19,728 bases of DNA from CAYFUR01 sp964346275 (GCA_964346275.1 CAYFUR010000069.1:1-19728), one strand, 5' to 3'. Shown: positions 1-8,328, counted from the stretch's first letter. Program-made: numbers and translations. Notes: generated from the sequence alone by a model not told the origin.

Positions 1-974
1 CCCGCGCCCAGATTTTCCTCGGCCGGGAGGTTGCCGCCGAAGCATCGCTGCAGCGTTCGGCAAAACTGAATCCACAGTTTCCCCGCCAGCGCCTGGAGTC
101 CATCCAACTGCTGGCTCTGCTGGGCCATGAGAAGCAGGCCCTTGATGTGGCCCAGTCCATCGGCCGCTTTGGGGGGAGCTATCGCCGCGAGGCCGCCGAA
201 GCCCTTCTCTTAACTGGGATCCTCACCCCCGCCGAAGTTTTTCTCCAACTCGAAGGTGACAAGGCAGAGCCCGGGGAGATGGCCCAGCTTCTGGAAACGC
301 TGGACACCAATGACCGGAAAAGCCTGGCCGCGCTTTTCCGCTCCGTCCCGGCTCGAGCCATCGAGAACCCGGAGTTCCAGAAAGCCGTGGCGCGGATGTT
401 TACAAGTCCAGCCATTCCCGAGGCGGCATATTCTCTTTGGCGCGGCGAGCCGGTCTCTGGGGATGCGCTTTACATTGAGAACCCGGCGCTTGCGGCGCCT
501 CCGTTCAAGCGGGATTTCTATCTCGGGTGGCAGAAGCCTCCTTTTGGCTCTCGCGTCGAGGCGGCCTGGATGGCTCCCGGGCAAGACGGCGAGCAAGGAC
601 ACATGCGGATCACGATCGAGCCAGCCCGGGGAGGAAAAGAGGATTGGCAATGGATTTCTTACCGCTTTGTTCTGCCTGCAGTTCAGCGCGAGGCGCGTAT
701 TCGCCTGTTGGTTGATCCGGTGGATTTTCCTTCCGGCCGGGTTTGGATGTCGGCGCGGGTCCCGGGGCATTCGGGCTGGCACTCCGAGCCGTTGCCGGCA
801 CGTATGCAGACTCAATATCTCGTAGTGGCTGTGCCACCTTTGGATATCGCCCGAACGATTGAGTTGCGCCTTCATGGCGATGGAAAGCGGAATCGCTTCG
901 TCTTCGAGATTGGAGAACTGGAAGTCCTTCTCCCAGATGGGGAAGAGTCCCGATCCGAAACGATCCCGGAATGA
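1..974 (+). CDS. Repeat protein with C-terminal beta-rich domain (5' end outside window)
   Basis: The reading frame is open from base 3, so the gene begins upstream; a GTG at 147 is only an internal codon. About 323 residues are visible. The first ~130 look like alpha-helical TPR-type repeats (alternating Leu/Ala-rich helices, for example LESIQLLALLGHEKQALDVA). After a linker, residues ~165-315 look like an all-beta, Trp-rich domain resembling a jelly-roll or carbohydrate-binding fold. No catalytic motif is seen. It stops at TGA 972-974, 16 bases before the AsnB-type gene, so it is probably co-transcribed with the polysaccharide cluster. A role as a scaffold or sugar-binding factor in assembly is inference from fold and context. 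I do not recognise a named family. Confidence 0.7.
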   Translation, partial: RAQIFLGREVAAEASLQRSAKLNPQFPRQRLESIQLLALLGHEKQALDVAQSIGRFGGSYRREAAEALLLTGILTPAEVFLQLEGDKAEPGEMAQLLETLDTNDRKSLAALFRSVPARAIENPEFQKAVARMFTSPAIPEAAYSLWRGEPVSGDALYIENPALAAPPFKRDFYLGWQKPPFGSRVEAAWMAPGQDGEQGHMRITIEPARGGKEDWQWISYRFVLPAVQREARIRLLVDPVDFPSGRVWMSARVPGHSGWHSEPLPARMQTQYLVVAVPPLDIARTIELRLHGDGKRNRFVFEIGELEVLLPDGEESRSETIPE

Positions 975-990
975 TTGGCAGGGCGGCCTG

Positions 991-2760
991 ATGTGTGGAA
1001 TCGCGGGTATTATCGGCGGAGAAATGCCAGCGGGCGGGCTGGAGCGCATGCGCGAGGCCATGGCGCACCGTGGCCCGGATGGAAGCGGAATCTATATCGA
1101 TGAAAACGGGGCCGCGGGGGTGGCCCATACGAGGCTCGCGATCCTGGACCTCTCCGAGCGGGCCGCCCAGCCGATGAAGTCGGCGGACGGGCGCTATGCG
1201 ATCGTGTTCAATGGAGAGATATACAACTATCGCGAACTGAGGAACCATCTGGAAAAAGCGGGAGAGCCCTTCCAGACCGGCGGGGATACGGAGCTGCTCT
1301 TGCGTATGTATATGCGCCAGGGAGCGGCCGGCATCGAACGCTTGCGCGGAATGTTCGCTTTTGCCATCTGGGACAGCGTGGAAAAGAGCGCAGTGCTGGC
1401 GCGAGATGTTTTCGGGATCAAGCCGCTTTACTGGGCGCAATCCTCCGGCAGCCTGATCTTCGCGTCCGAGGTCCGTGCCATGCTGGCTTCGGGGCTTGTG
1501 CCCCGGGATTGGGATGCGCAGGGGCTCTATAACTTCTTTCTCCATGGCCATACCCGGGAGCCACTGACCGTTCTCAAGGGCGTGCGAATGCTCGAGGCAG
1601 GCCGGATCGCAGAGTGGAAAAACGGCCAGCTATGCACGATGCACCAACTCGAGTGGCCTGAAAGTGAGCCTCAAAGTGGAGGAAGTATCGAGGAGCTTGG
1701 GCGTTCTCTGGCGGATTCTGTGCGGGCCCACTTCGTCAGTGACGTGCCCGTGGGCTTGTTTCTCAGCGGCGGGCTGGATTCCACCGCGGTTCTAGCCCTG
1801 GCGAGAAGGGAGATGGGCACTGGGCTTCAGACGTTTTCCATCGGGTTTCCCGAAAAGGAATGGGACGAGTCGCCGCTGGCCGAGCGCACCGCGAAGCACT
1901 TCGAAACCGATCACCAGACTTTGACGCTGGACGCCCGGATGGCGGGCCGCTTTTTGAGCGATTTCCTGGCGGCCCAGGATCATCCTTCCATCGATGGATT
2001 GAACACCTATTGCATTTCCCGGCTCGCCCGGGAAGCCGGAGCACGGGTGGTGCTTTCCGGCCTGGGTGGCGACGAGTTGTTCGGAGGCTACCCCAGTTTC
2101 CAGAAGATCCCGAAAATGATGGATTGGGGGTGGAACCTCTCCGCCCTCGGGCCGTTGCGGCCCTTTGGAGCAAAAAGGCTGGAATCGTTTCTCGGAAATT
2201 CGAAGTATCAGCGCTTGATGGAATATGTGGGCGGCGATCTGACACTTGGCGAGGCGTATCGGGCGATGCGGGGACTTTTCCTTCGCCGCGAAGCGCGCCG
2301 GCTTGTCGACCGGATTACAGGGGTTTGTCTCGACGATCCCGAAGAGAGGGCGGTTCCCCAAATGGCCACGCCCGAGATGATCAGCCATCTGGAACTCACG
2401 CTGTATATGCGCAGCCAGCTCCTGCGCGACAGTGACGCCAACAGCATGGCTCATGGTTTGGAGCTTCGGGTGCCGCTGGTGGACAAAGAAGTTCTGCGAA
2501 GCGTATCGGCTTTGCCGCCAGACTTCCGGTTCCAACCCCAGAAAGAGGCGCTTGTTCAGGCGGTCCCGGAAATCCCCGAGTGGATACGCGGCCGCGAGAA
2601 ACAGGGATTTGCCTTTCCTTTCGATCAGTGGTTCAAAGGAGATTGGAACCAAATCCGGCGCGCCATTCAAAAGAAATACCGCTCACGCGCGCGGCTGGAT
2701 ACATGGTCGCGGGTTTTCGCGCTTCATATCATCGAGGAATGGGGAAGGCGCCTGGAATGA
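991..2760 (+). CDS. asnB: AsnB-type glutamine-hydrolysing asparagine synthetase / amidotransferase
   Basis: 589 residues. Start 991 is chosen because it gives the obligatory MCGIAG N-terminus, where Cys2 becomes the N-terminal glutaminase nucleophile; an upstream ATG at 859 would bury it. The class II glutaminase domain (~1-200) has RLAILDL, NGEIYNY and GGDTELL. The synthetase domain has the PPi loop SGGLDS (from residue ~259), LSGLGGDELFGGY and the C-terminal ELRVPLVD and KQGFAFPFDQW motifs. The family transfers ammonia from glutamine to an ATP-activated carboxylate, classically Asp to Asn. Copies inside polysaccharide clusters (WbpS and exosortase-associated types) are thought to amidate uronic acids or other cluster substrates, and the context favours that here. 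The start has only a weak GGGCGG ribosome site. The stop overlaps the next gene's ATG. Confidence 0.93.
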   Translation: MCGIAGIIGGEMPAGGLERMREAMAHRGPDGSGIYIDENGAAGVAHTRLAILDLSERAAQPMKSADGRYAIVFNGEIYNYRELRNHLEKAGEPFQTGGDTELLLRMYMRQGAAGIERLRGMFAFAIWDSVEKSAVLARDVFGIKPLYWAQSSGSLIFASEVRAMLASGLVPRDWDAQGLYNFFLHGHTREPLTVLKGVRMLEAGRIAEWKNGQLCTMHQLEWPESEPQSGGSIEELGRSLADSVRAHFVSDVPVGLFLSGGLDSTAVLALARREMGTGLQTFSIGFPEKEWDESPLAERTAKHFETDHQTLTLDARMAGRFLSDFLAAQDHPSIDGLNTYCISRLAREAGARVVLSGLGGDELFGGYPSFQKIPKMMDWGWNLSALGPLRPFGAKRLESFLGNSKYQRLMEYVGGDLTLGEAYRAMRGLFLRREARRLVDRITGVCLDDPEERAVPQMATPEMISHLELTLYMRSQLLRDSDANSMAHGLELRVPLVDKEVLRSVSALPPDFRFQPQKEALVQAVPEIPEWIRGREKQGFAFPFDQWFKGDWNQIRRAIQKKYRSRARLDTWSRVFALHIIEEWGRRLE

Positions 2761-3323
2761 TGCTTCTATCACCCACCGTGAACACGCTGGCCCGCCTCGG
2801 AGGGGGAATTGCTTCGCGCATTCGCAATGCGTGGTTTCGTGCTCGCGGGGTCCGGATCACGGGGTATGTCTGGATGCGTGCGGTGGAGATCCCGCGCCAG
2901 CATCGCTCGGTTCTTCTGCGCGGGCCATGTGCCCTGGATCGCGGCGTGGTGCTTCTTTGCAGCGGGCCGAAGCGGCGGCGTCCGAAAATCCGCATCGCTG
3001 AAAAGACCTACATCAACCGGGGGACTTTTATCGACGCCAGCCTTTCCATCCGTATCGAACGGGATGTGGCCATCGGCCCGGGCTGCTATATTACCGATCA
3101 TGATCACCAGCGAGGGGAGGGGTGCCCGCTGGAGGGGTCCCTCGATGAGGCGCCGGTGCGCATTGGCCGGGGAGCCTGGATCGGCGCCCACTGTGTGATT
3201 TTGAAAGGCCTGGCCATTGGCGAGGGGGCCGTCGTCGGTGCTGGAAGTGTCGTCACGCGCAGCGTTCCTCGAAATGCTGTTGCGGCCGGAAATCCAGCGC
3301 GCATTATAAAGAAGGGCTGCTGA
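2757..3323 (+). CDS. WbbJ-like hexapeptide-repeat O-acyltransferase
   Basis: 188 residues, starting at the ATG that overlaps the AsnB stop (ATGA, 2757-2760) and preceded by GGGGAAGG; the frame is open further upstream but that part reads inside asnB. Residues ~75-185 form a left-handed beta-helix with hexapeptide spacing (IAEKTYINRG, VAIGPGC, VRIGRGAWIG, LAIGEGAVVGAGSVV). D114-H115-D116-H117 matches the catalytic-His loop of the NodL/LacA/WbbJ class, and AAGNPARII is the usual end of the helix. The family transfers acetyl or another acyl group from CoA to a sugar hydroxyl or amine, working as a trimer. Context suggests O-acetylation of a repeat-unit sugar. The donor and sugar cannot be read from the sequence. 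Confidence 0.88.
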   Translation: MMLLSPTVNTLARLGGGIASRIRNAWFRARGVRITGYVWMRAVEIPRQHRSVLLRGPCALDRGVVLLCSGPKRRRPKIRIAEKTYINRGTFIDASLSIRIERDVAIGPGCYITDHDHQRGEGCPLEGSLDEAPVRIGRGAWIGAHCVILKGLAIGEGAVVGAGSVVTRSVPRNAVAAGNPARIIKKGC

Positions 3324-3329
3324 CAGCCC
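3314..3329 (+). other. Short hairpin over an acyltransferase stop codon
   Basis: GGGCTG (3314-3319), loop CTGA (3320-3323) and CAGCCC (3324-3329) form a perfect 6-bp stem whose loop contains the TGA stop of the preceding gene. No T-run follows, so it is not an intrinsic terminator. It may tune mRNA stability or reduce ribosome carry-over to the next gene, which is not overlapped. It could also be chance in GC-rich DNA. Confidence 0.35.
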
Positions 3330-3363
3330 CGCCTTGAACCTTTCGCCGGAGTGCCCGCCCCCA

Positions 3364-4236
3364 ATGGAGACTGTTCCCGTCAGCGTGGCGATCCCAAGCT
3401 ATGCAAACCAGGACCGGCTGGTTGAAACGGTCGAGCGCATCAAGAAATGCCGGCCCGCCCCGCGGGAGTTCCTTGTCTATATCGATGCGGCGGACGACGG
3501 CACGCGCTCGGCGATGCGCGCCCATCATCCAGACATTACCACGCTCTTCAGCCGGGATCAGCTTGGCCCCGGAGGCGGCCGGAATCGGCTCGTGGACGTG
3601 GCCAAAGAGGAATTTGTCGCCAGCTTCGACGATGACTCCTATCCCCTCGACGAAAACTATTTTGGACGCCTGGTGGAGACATTCCGGCGTTTTCCACGAG
3701 CAGGGGCGGTGGCCGCCCAGATCAACCACCGCGGCGAAGAGCCCGCGGAACCCCAGGACCGCTACTGGCGTGTGGCTGAATTCGTCGGTTGTGGTGCGGC
3801 CTACCGCCGCGAGGCCTTTCTGGAAACGACAGGCTACGTGGAATTGCCAGTCGCCTATGGAATGGAGGAAGTCGATCTCTCGATCCGGCTCGCGGCCCAC
3901 GACTGGCAGATTATTTCCTGCGGTTCGCTCCGTGTTTTTCATGACACCGATCGATCGAACCAGCGCGATCGATGGGTTGTTGCCGCGACACTCGCCAATC
4001 TCGCCCTTCTCGCTTACTTGCGTTATCCCGCCGGGATGATGTGGCTCGGCCCGGCACAGCTTGCCAGCAAGTGGTTCTGGTATTTCCGCCATCAATACTT
4101 CAAGGGGCTGTTCCTCGGACTGCTGCAAATCCCCGGCAGGCTGTGGCGCCATCGCCACGACCGCGTCCCCGTCCGGCCGGAAGTGCTCCGTGAATACCGG
4201 CACCTTCGACGAAATCCGAAGTTGTTATCCCTATGA
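3364..4236 (+). CDS. Glycosyltransferase family 2 (GT-A fold)
   Basis: 290 residues from ATG 3364, with GGAG about 11 bases upstream; an earlier in-frame TTG at 3334 has no ribosome site and would add a non-conserved tail. The N-terminal GT-A domain starts with VSVAIPSYANQDRL. It has the nucleotide-sugar/metal motif D89-D90-D91 in SFDDDSYP and an acidic motif E168-E169-V-D171 in the acceptor region. The C-terminal ~90 residues are aromatic and basic, suggesting peripheral membrane contact. The family adds a sugar from a nucleotide donor to a growing lipid-linked oligosaccharide on the cytoplasmic face. Its stop overlaps the next start (ATGA, 4233-4236), so it is coupled to the GT4. Donor and linkage are unknown. 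Confidence 0.9.
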   Translation: METVPVSVAIPSYANQDRLVETVERIKKCRPAPREFLVYIDAADDGTRSAMRAHHPDITTLFSRDQLGPGGGRNRLVDVAKEEFVASFDDDSYPLDENYFGRLVETFRRFPRAGAVAAQINHRGEEPAEPQDRYWRVAEFVGCGAAYRREAFLETTGYVELPVAYGMEEVDLSIRLAAHDWQIISCGSLRVFHDTDRSNQRDRWVVAATLANLALLAYLRYPAGMMWLGPAQLASKWFWYFRHQYFKGLFLGLLQIPGRLWRHRHDRVPVRPEVLREYRHLRRNPKLLSL

Positions 4237-5411
4237 GTTTGCCGCGCGTCCTTCATGTCATTTCAAGCCTTGATTCCCAGAGCGGCGGCCCCTCGACGGC
4301 GCTGGCCGGGATGGCGGCGGCACAGGTTCATGCCGGTCACGAAGTCGAGGTGCTGGCGACCTTTCGCCCCGGCGAGGACATTCGCATTGCAAGGGAACTC
4401 GAACGGAATGGGGTCCGCTTGACGCATGTTGGGCCGGGCAAGGGAAGCCTCGTGCGGCATCCCGATCTCGAGCCGCGAATCCGGCAAGCCGTTTCCCGGG
4501 CGGAAATCGTCCATATCCATGCCCTTTGGGAAGAGGCCCAGGTCCAGGGAATGCGCGCTGCGGCGGAAAAAGGCATTCCCTATATCGTAAGGCCCTGCGG
4601 GATGCTCGATCCCTGGAGCCTCAAGCAAAGCGCCTGGAAAAAGGCGCTGTATATGCGGCTTCGGCTGCGGCGCCACTTGAACGCCGCCGCGGCGATCCAC
4701 TATACAACACGCCGCGAGGCGGATCTGGCCGCTCCGCTGGGCCTTTTACCGAGGCCTGTTATCCAGCCGAACGGTCTGGATTGGAGCGAGTGGGAATCGT
4801 TGCCGGAGCCCCGGCTGTTTCGAAGGGAATTCCCTGAACTCGGCGACGCACAATACCTCCTCTTTCTTGGCAGGCTGCATTACAAGAAAGGGCTGGATCT
4901 TCTGCTGCCCGTTCTGGCCCGTCTTGGAGAGGGAGTGCAGCTGGCCGTGGCGGGGCCTGAAGATGCATCGTATAGACGAAAGCTGGAGAGGCTTTGCGGG
5001 GAACTGGGAGTCCGCGGGCGCGTTCATTTCACGGGAATGCTGGACGGTCGAATCAAGCAGGCGGCCCTCGCGGGCGCGGCCCTGCTCGTTCTGCCGAGCC
5101 GCCAGGAGAACTTCGGCAACGTCGTCATCGAGAGCCTTGCGGCGGGAACACCGGCTGTCGTGAGCGAGAACGTGAACCTTTGCGATTTCCTGCGGGATCA
5201 GAATGTGGGCGGCGTGGCTTCTTTGGATGCGAATTCGCTCGCCGCATGCGTTTCAGAGTGGCTGGATCGAAAGAAGGCTGATTCGAGCGTCTCTGATCGC
5301 TGCCGCCGTGCCGCTCGCGAGCATTTCGACTGGAAGCGGATCGCCGCAAATTGGACGGACGTCTATACACAATTGATTGGAGAAGAGTCATCACAGAAGG
5401 TCTTGACATAG
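4233..5411 (+). CDS. Glycosyltransferase family 4 (GT-B fold)
   Basis: 392 residues. The start ATG overlaps the GT2 stop by 4 bases. The N-terminal Rossmann half opens with VLHVISSLDSQSGGPSTALAG, a usual GT4 beginning with a Gly-rich loop, followed by HIHALWE. The C-terminal half has FLGRLHYKKGLDLLLPVL and the EX7E signature E292-N-F-G-N-V-V-I-E300, then SLAAGTPAVVSENVN, typical of retaining GT4 enzymes that bind the donor nucleotide-sugar. It likely adds one sugar of the repeat unit. The tail is overlapped by 61 bases by the next gene if the latter starts at TTG 5351. The family call is firm; the specificity is unknown. Confidence 0.93.
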   Translation: MSLPRVLHVISSLDSQSGGPSTALAGMAAAQVHAGHEVEVLATFRPGEDIRIARELERNGVRLTHVGPGKGSLVRHPDLEPRIRQAVSRAEIVHIHALWEEAQVQGMRAAAEKGIPYIVRPCGMLDPWSLKQSAWKKALYMRLRLRRHLNAAAAIHYTTRREADLAAPLGLLPRPVIQPNGLDWSEWESLPEPRLFRREFPELGDAQYLLFLGRLHYKKGLDLLLPVLARLGEGVQLAVAGPEDASYRRKLERLCGELGVRGRVHFTGMLDGRIKQAALAGAALLVLPSRQENFGNVVIESLAAGTPAVVSENVNLCDFLRDQNVGGVASLDANSLAACVSEWLDRKKADSSVSDRCRRAAREHFDWKRIAANWTDVYTQLIGEESSQKVLT

Positions 5412-5950
5412 AGCGTAATCGCAGCGCGGCGAAGTATTCCCGGCGTATCCAGGTGATGCGCGCATTCTGGCTGGGCGGGCAGCTCCTCTTCAGGCTGACA
5501 CCGCGCCCATGCTTTCGTCTGCGGTCCGCATTGCTTCGCTTGTTCGGTGCGCGGATCGGGCAGCATGTGCATGTGTATAACACCGTTCAAATCGAAATGC
5601 CGTGGAATCTTTCCATCGGCGACTGGGCCGCTGTCGGGCCAGGCGTGCTGATCTATAATCCAGGCCGGGTGCATATCGGTCCCCGGGCTACGGTTTCCCA
5701 TCGCGCCCATCTCTGTGCGGGCACCCACGATCATCGGTATTCGGATTTGCCTCTTTTGAAAAAAGGCATTCGCATCGCCGGCCAGGCGTGGATCTGCGCG
5801 GATGCTTTTGTGGGCCCCGGCGTTCGTGTCGGCGAAGGATCGGTGGTGGGCGCTCGTTCCGTGGTCATCCGCAAAGTTCCCGCCTGGAAGATCGTCGGTG
5901 GCAATCCGGCCCGGCTCTTGAAAGATCGCGTTTTGCGCGACGCCGACTAG
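5351..5950 (+). CDS. WcaF-like colanic acid-type acyltransferase
   Basis: 199 residues from TTG 5351, inside the end of the preceding GT4, with GGAAGCGGA about 10 bases upstream. The only other in-frame starts (GTG 5453, ATG 5456) would remove the N-terminal stretch around DIERNRSAAKYSRRIQVMRAFW, which corresponds to the N-terminus of WcaF relatives, so the early start is preferred, though not certain. Left-handed beta-helix repeats run from ~75 (IGQHVHVYNTVQIEMPWNLSIGDWAAVGPGV), with a catalytic-His loop at LCAGTHDHRYSD and the GEGSVVGARSVV cap. The family O-acetylates sugars of exopolysaccharide repeat units. The stop TAG shares the palindrome CTAG with the stop of the opposing gene. Confidence 0.85.
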   Translation: MDGRLYTIDWRRVITEGLDIERNRSAAKYSRRIQVMRAFWLGGQLLFRLTPRPCFRLRSALLRLFGARIGQHVHVYNTVQIEMPWNLSIGDWAAVGPGVLIYNPGRVHIGPRATVSHRAHLCAGTHDHRYSDLPLLKKGIRIAGQAWICADAFVGPGVRVGEGSVVGARSVVIRKVPAWKIVGGNPARLLKDRVLRDAD

Positions 5951-6759
5951 AGCCGTTTCTCAAGCCGAAGGCGCCTCAATTCCCTTTGAATCAGCTTCTC
6001 GTAATAGGCTCGCAGGCGGCAGTAATCCCGTCCCGGCGCTCCCTCTCCAATCGCTCCCCGCATAAGCATGAGATACCAGAAAACCAGAGCTGGCCGGCCG
6101 GGAAGAAATCGCGTGGCACGCCGTATCCATTGGCGCCGGGCGATCGGATCGAGGAGCGCGGAACCAGGAGATCGTCTTCTTCTGTCGCGTAGAAACGCTT
6201 TCGCCTCGCTTTGCGCATAGCGATGATGGCGGGCCAGCCATTCGGCCATCCCTTTGGAGAAAGGGAGGTGGATATAAGGACTCGACAGCCGGGGAATCGG
6301 GCCCGCTTCCGATGGGGCTTTCTGGCCATGGCCGACCTGGACGAATTGGAAATCGCCCACCCGCGTCAGCCTTGTTTGATAGGTGGGGTAGAAGGTCGCG
6401 CGCGGAATCGGCCGGCCCCGCCAGACGTTCAGAGGAGCAATATTGTAGGCTGATGGTCCCTCCGCGGGGAGGGTTTCAATCTCTCGCGCCAGCCGGCGGG
6501 TCAGGCGCTCATCCGCGTCAAGGTGGAGCACCCAGTCGCCAGGATTGAAGGCGCTGAGCCCGAAATTCCGTTGTTCGGCAAAGTTGCTAAAGGGCCGCTC
6601 AAGAATCTCCACCGCCGGTTGCTCCCGGAGGATATCCAAGGTCCTGTCCGTTGATCCCGAATCCACCGCAACGATGCGCTTGGCCCTGGCGAGCCTCGAA
6701 AGGCAGGGGAGGACGTTCTTTTCTTCGTTATGGGTGAGCAGAAGGACGCTGAATTCCAC
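5947..6759 (-). CDS. WaaE/KdtX-like glycosyltransferase family 2
   Basis: 270 residues from GTG 6759, which places EFSVLLLTHNEEKN at the N-terminus as usual; a TTG at 6819 in the same frame would add 20 basic, unconserved residues. It has VDSGSTD (~32-38), the DXD in HLDADER (D81, D83) and a late block, PFSKGMAEWLARHHRYAQSEA, like the conserved HNRYS..EA region of LPS-core WaaE/KdtX beta-glucosyltransferases. This family transfers hexoses to lipid-linked acceptors. The gene lies opposite to its neighbours: its stop overlaps the WcaF-like stop, and its start faces the polymerase gene across about 130 bases. It is probably separately regulated or a later insertion. Exact substrate unknown. Confidence 0.9.
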   Translation of the reverse strand: MEFSVLLLTHNEEKNVLPCLSRLARAKRIVAVDSGSTDRTLDILREQPAVEILERPFSNFAEQRNFGLSAFNPGDWVLHLDADERLTRRLAREIETLPAEGPSAYNIAPLNVWRGRPIPRATFYPTYQTRLTRVGDFQFVQVGHGQKAPSEAGPIPRLSSPYIHLPFSKGMAEWLARHHRYAQSEAKAFLRDRRRRSPGSALLDPIARRQWIRRATRFLPGRPALVFWYLMLMRGAIGEGAPGRDYCRLRAYYEKLIQRELRRLRLEKRL

Positions 6760-6888
6760 AAAGCTGGCTCTTCGGGGAGGATATCTCTGTTTTTCGCGGC
6801 AAGGGAGGCTCCGCGCCAAGAGGATCCTTCGCTATTTCCTGCGCTCTCCGGTTGCGGTGAAGAGGACAATGCTTCCAAAGTTCGCCTG
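6760..6888. promoter_or_regulatory. Divergent intergenic region between the minus-strand GT2 and the polymerase
   Basis: 129 bases separate two divergent starts, so promoters for both must lie here or inside the adjacent coding ends. I see no convincing -35/-10 pair on either strand. The + side carries AGAGGA at 6861-6866 just before a very short ORF (listed separately). The region is otherwise non-repetitive. Confidence 0.4.
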
Positions 6889-6889
6889 A
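6869..6889 (+). CDS. Possible 6-codon leader ORF coupled to the polymerase
   Basis: ATG 6869 is preceded by AGAGGA at a good spacing and encodes MLPKFA. Its TGA (6887-6889) overlaps the polymerase ATG (6889-6891) as TGATG. The polymerase start has no clear ribosome site of its own. Re-initiation from this mini-ORF is therefore a plausible way to translate it. It is equally possible that the AGAGGA acts at a distance and the mini-ORF is incidental. Confidence 0.35.
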   Translation: MLPKFA

Positions 6890-8328
6890 TGAGCTACGCG
6901 AGCCGCACAGTTACACCTGCGCCTTTCCGGAGACAAGCTGAGAGCCGGCGGAAGGTTCGCCCTTCCGCCGGCAGGCTCCCTCTTTATCCGGCGCTGGGAT
7001 TCGCGGCGGTTCTTTTCGCGACGGCCGCCTCTGCTTCGATGATTCCGATGGAAGTGCAATCGGCGGGCGCCCTCCGTATGCCGGCGATCGTTCTCGCGGC
7101 GGGTTTGGTGGTGGCTCCCATGCTAGCCATGATCAAGAGCCCCCGCGCGATTTTCCGCACCGAGTATATCCTGACTCTTGGTCCGATCTACTGGCTCCTC
7201 CTGGATTTGATCCAGGGCACGTTTCCGCTCTATGGAGTTTCCCAGAATGCCGTGCAGGAGTCTTTTGCTCTGATTGGCGCCTTTGTCTGTGCCGCCTGGA
7301 TTGGCATCTGGATCAAACCCTTTCGAATGCCGCGAACAGTTTACCGCATTGCCTCCATGGAGTTAAGCCACCGCGCTGTTTTTCGCCTGATCCTCTTGTT
7401 GTTTCTTCTGGCGATGATGAAATTCGCTATTCCAAGCCGATTCGATATCGGACTCATGATCAGTTCCCTGGGCGAGCCACGATGGGCCACGCCATGGACC
7501 CGGGGAGCCCTGGGTGGCTGGGATTCGATTCTGGACCACATGGTTTATTTCGGCTATGTGGCGCCATGCCTCTGTGTGCTGCTCGCCTCGAAGATCGGCT
7601 GGTTCAACTGGCGGATCCTCCTGAGCGGAATATGCCTTCTGATCCTGGCGGTATTTCTTGCCCAGGAGGGCGGCCGGCGGATCATCGGCGTCGTTTTCGG
7701 CTCGGCATTCCTCTACTGGATCCTGCTCAAGCCCCGCTTGAACGCGGCGGCGTTCCTCAAGTTCCTCGGTTTGATCGTTCTTCTCCTGGCGCTGCTGCAA
7801 TTCATGCTGGCGTATCGCCAGGCGGGATTCGGGGCGTTGCTGAGAGGCGACGACCGTATAGACATGCCGGAAAACATCCGCGTCGATGACAATTTCTATC
7901 GGTTGGCCCAATCGACGATGATCTTTCCCGAGCGCGTGTCCCACGTGGGGACGAAGCCCGTGGCGTTTGCCCTGATCCGGCCGGTTCCCCGGGCTCTCTG
8001 GCCTGGCAAGCCGACCACCCCGGGCTATGATCTTGCGCGGCTCGTCGGCGAACGCGGCGTCTCTCTGACATCTTCGGTGATTGGCGAGCTCTACGCTTGT
8101 TGGGGTTTCGTGGCGGTGGTCCTTGGCGGGTTATTCTACGGCGCCTTATCACGCATTCCCACAAGGCTGCTGGCCGGGCCCATCCATCCCGAGCGGTTGC
8201 TTGTCTATGCATTCTCGGCGCTTGTCATCTTCGCGGGTCTCCGCTCAATGATCGAACTCGTGCTCATGAGCTATGGCCTGATTGCGTGGATGGGATGCCT
8301 GGCCCTGGTGGTGAAGCGGCGACCGTGA
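6889..8328 (+). CDS. Wzy-like O-antigen / oligosaccharide repeat-unit polymerase
   Basis: 479 residues, polytopic. Start 6889 gives a basic cytoplasmic N-terminus followed by the first TM segment (~33-50); the frame is open to ATG 6730 but that part overlaps the divergent gene and is not protein-like. About 10-11 hydrophobic segments are visible, interrupted by a large hydrophilic loop (~310-405) holding RPVPRALWPGKP from residue ~364. A big periplasmic loop with a PR.LWP.K motif recurs in Wzy and related repeat-unit polymerases. Wzy joins lipid-linked repeat units in the periplasm, which needs a flippase not present here. The stop overlaps the next start (GTGA, 8325-8328). Sequence conservation in Wzy is low, so the call rests on topology, motif and context. 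Confidence 0.8.
   Translation: MSYASRTVTPAPFRRQAESRRKVRPSAGRLPLYPALGFAAVLFATAASASMIPMEVQSAGALRMPAIVLAAGLVVAPMLAMIKSPRAIFRTEYILTLGPIYWLLLDLIQGTFPLYGVSQNAVQESFALIGAFVCAAWIGIWIKPFRMPRTVYRIASMELSHRAVFRLILLLFLLAMMKFAIPSRFDIGLMISSLGEPRWATPWTRGALGGWDSILDHMVYFGYVAPCLCVLLASKIGWFNWRILLSGICLLILAVFLAQEGGRRIIGVVFGSAFLYWILLKPRLNAAAFLKFLGLIVLLLALLQFMLAYRQAGFGALLRGDDRIDMPENIRVDDNFYRLAQSTMIFPERVSHVGTKPVAFALIRPVPRALWPGKPTTPGYDLARLVGERGVSLTSSVIGELYACWGFVAVVLGGLFYGALSRIPTRLLAGPIHPERLLVYAFSALVIFAGLRSMIELVLMSYGLIAWMGCLALVVKRRP

Noticed and set aside
859..990. An earlier ATG for the AsnB-type gene
   Set aside because: It would put 44 residues before Met-Cys, destroying the N-terminal nucleophile, and overlap the preceding gene by 116 bases.
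6730..6888. An earlier in-frame ATG for the Wzy-like gene
   Set aside because: It overlaps the divergent GT2 start and adds a hydrophilic tail with no membrane segment.
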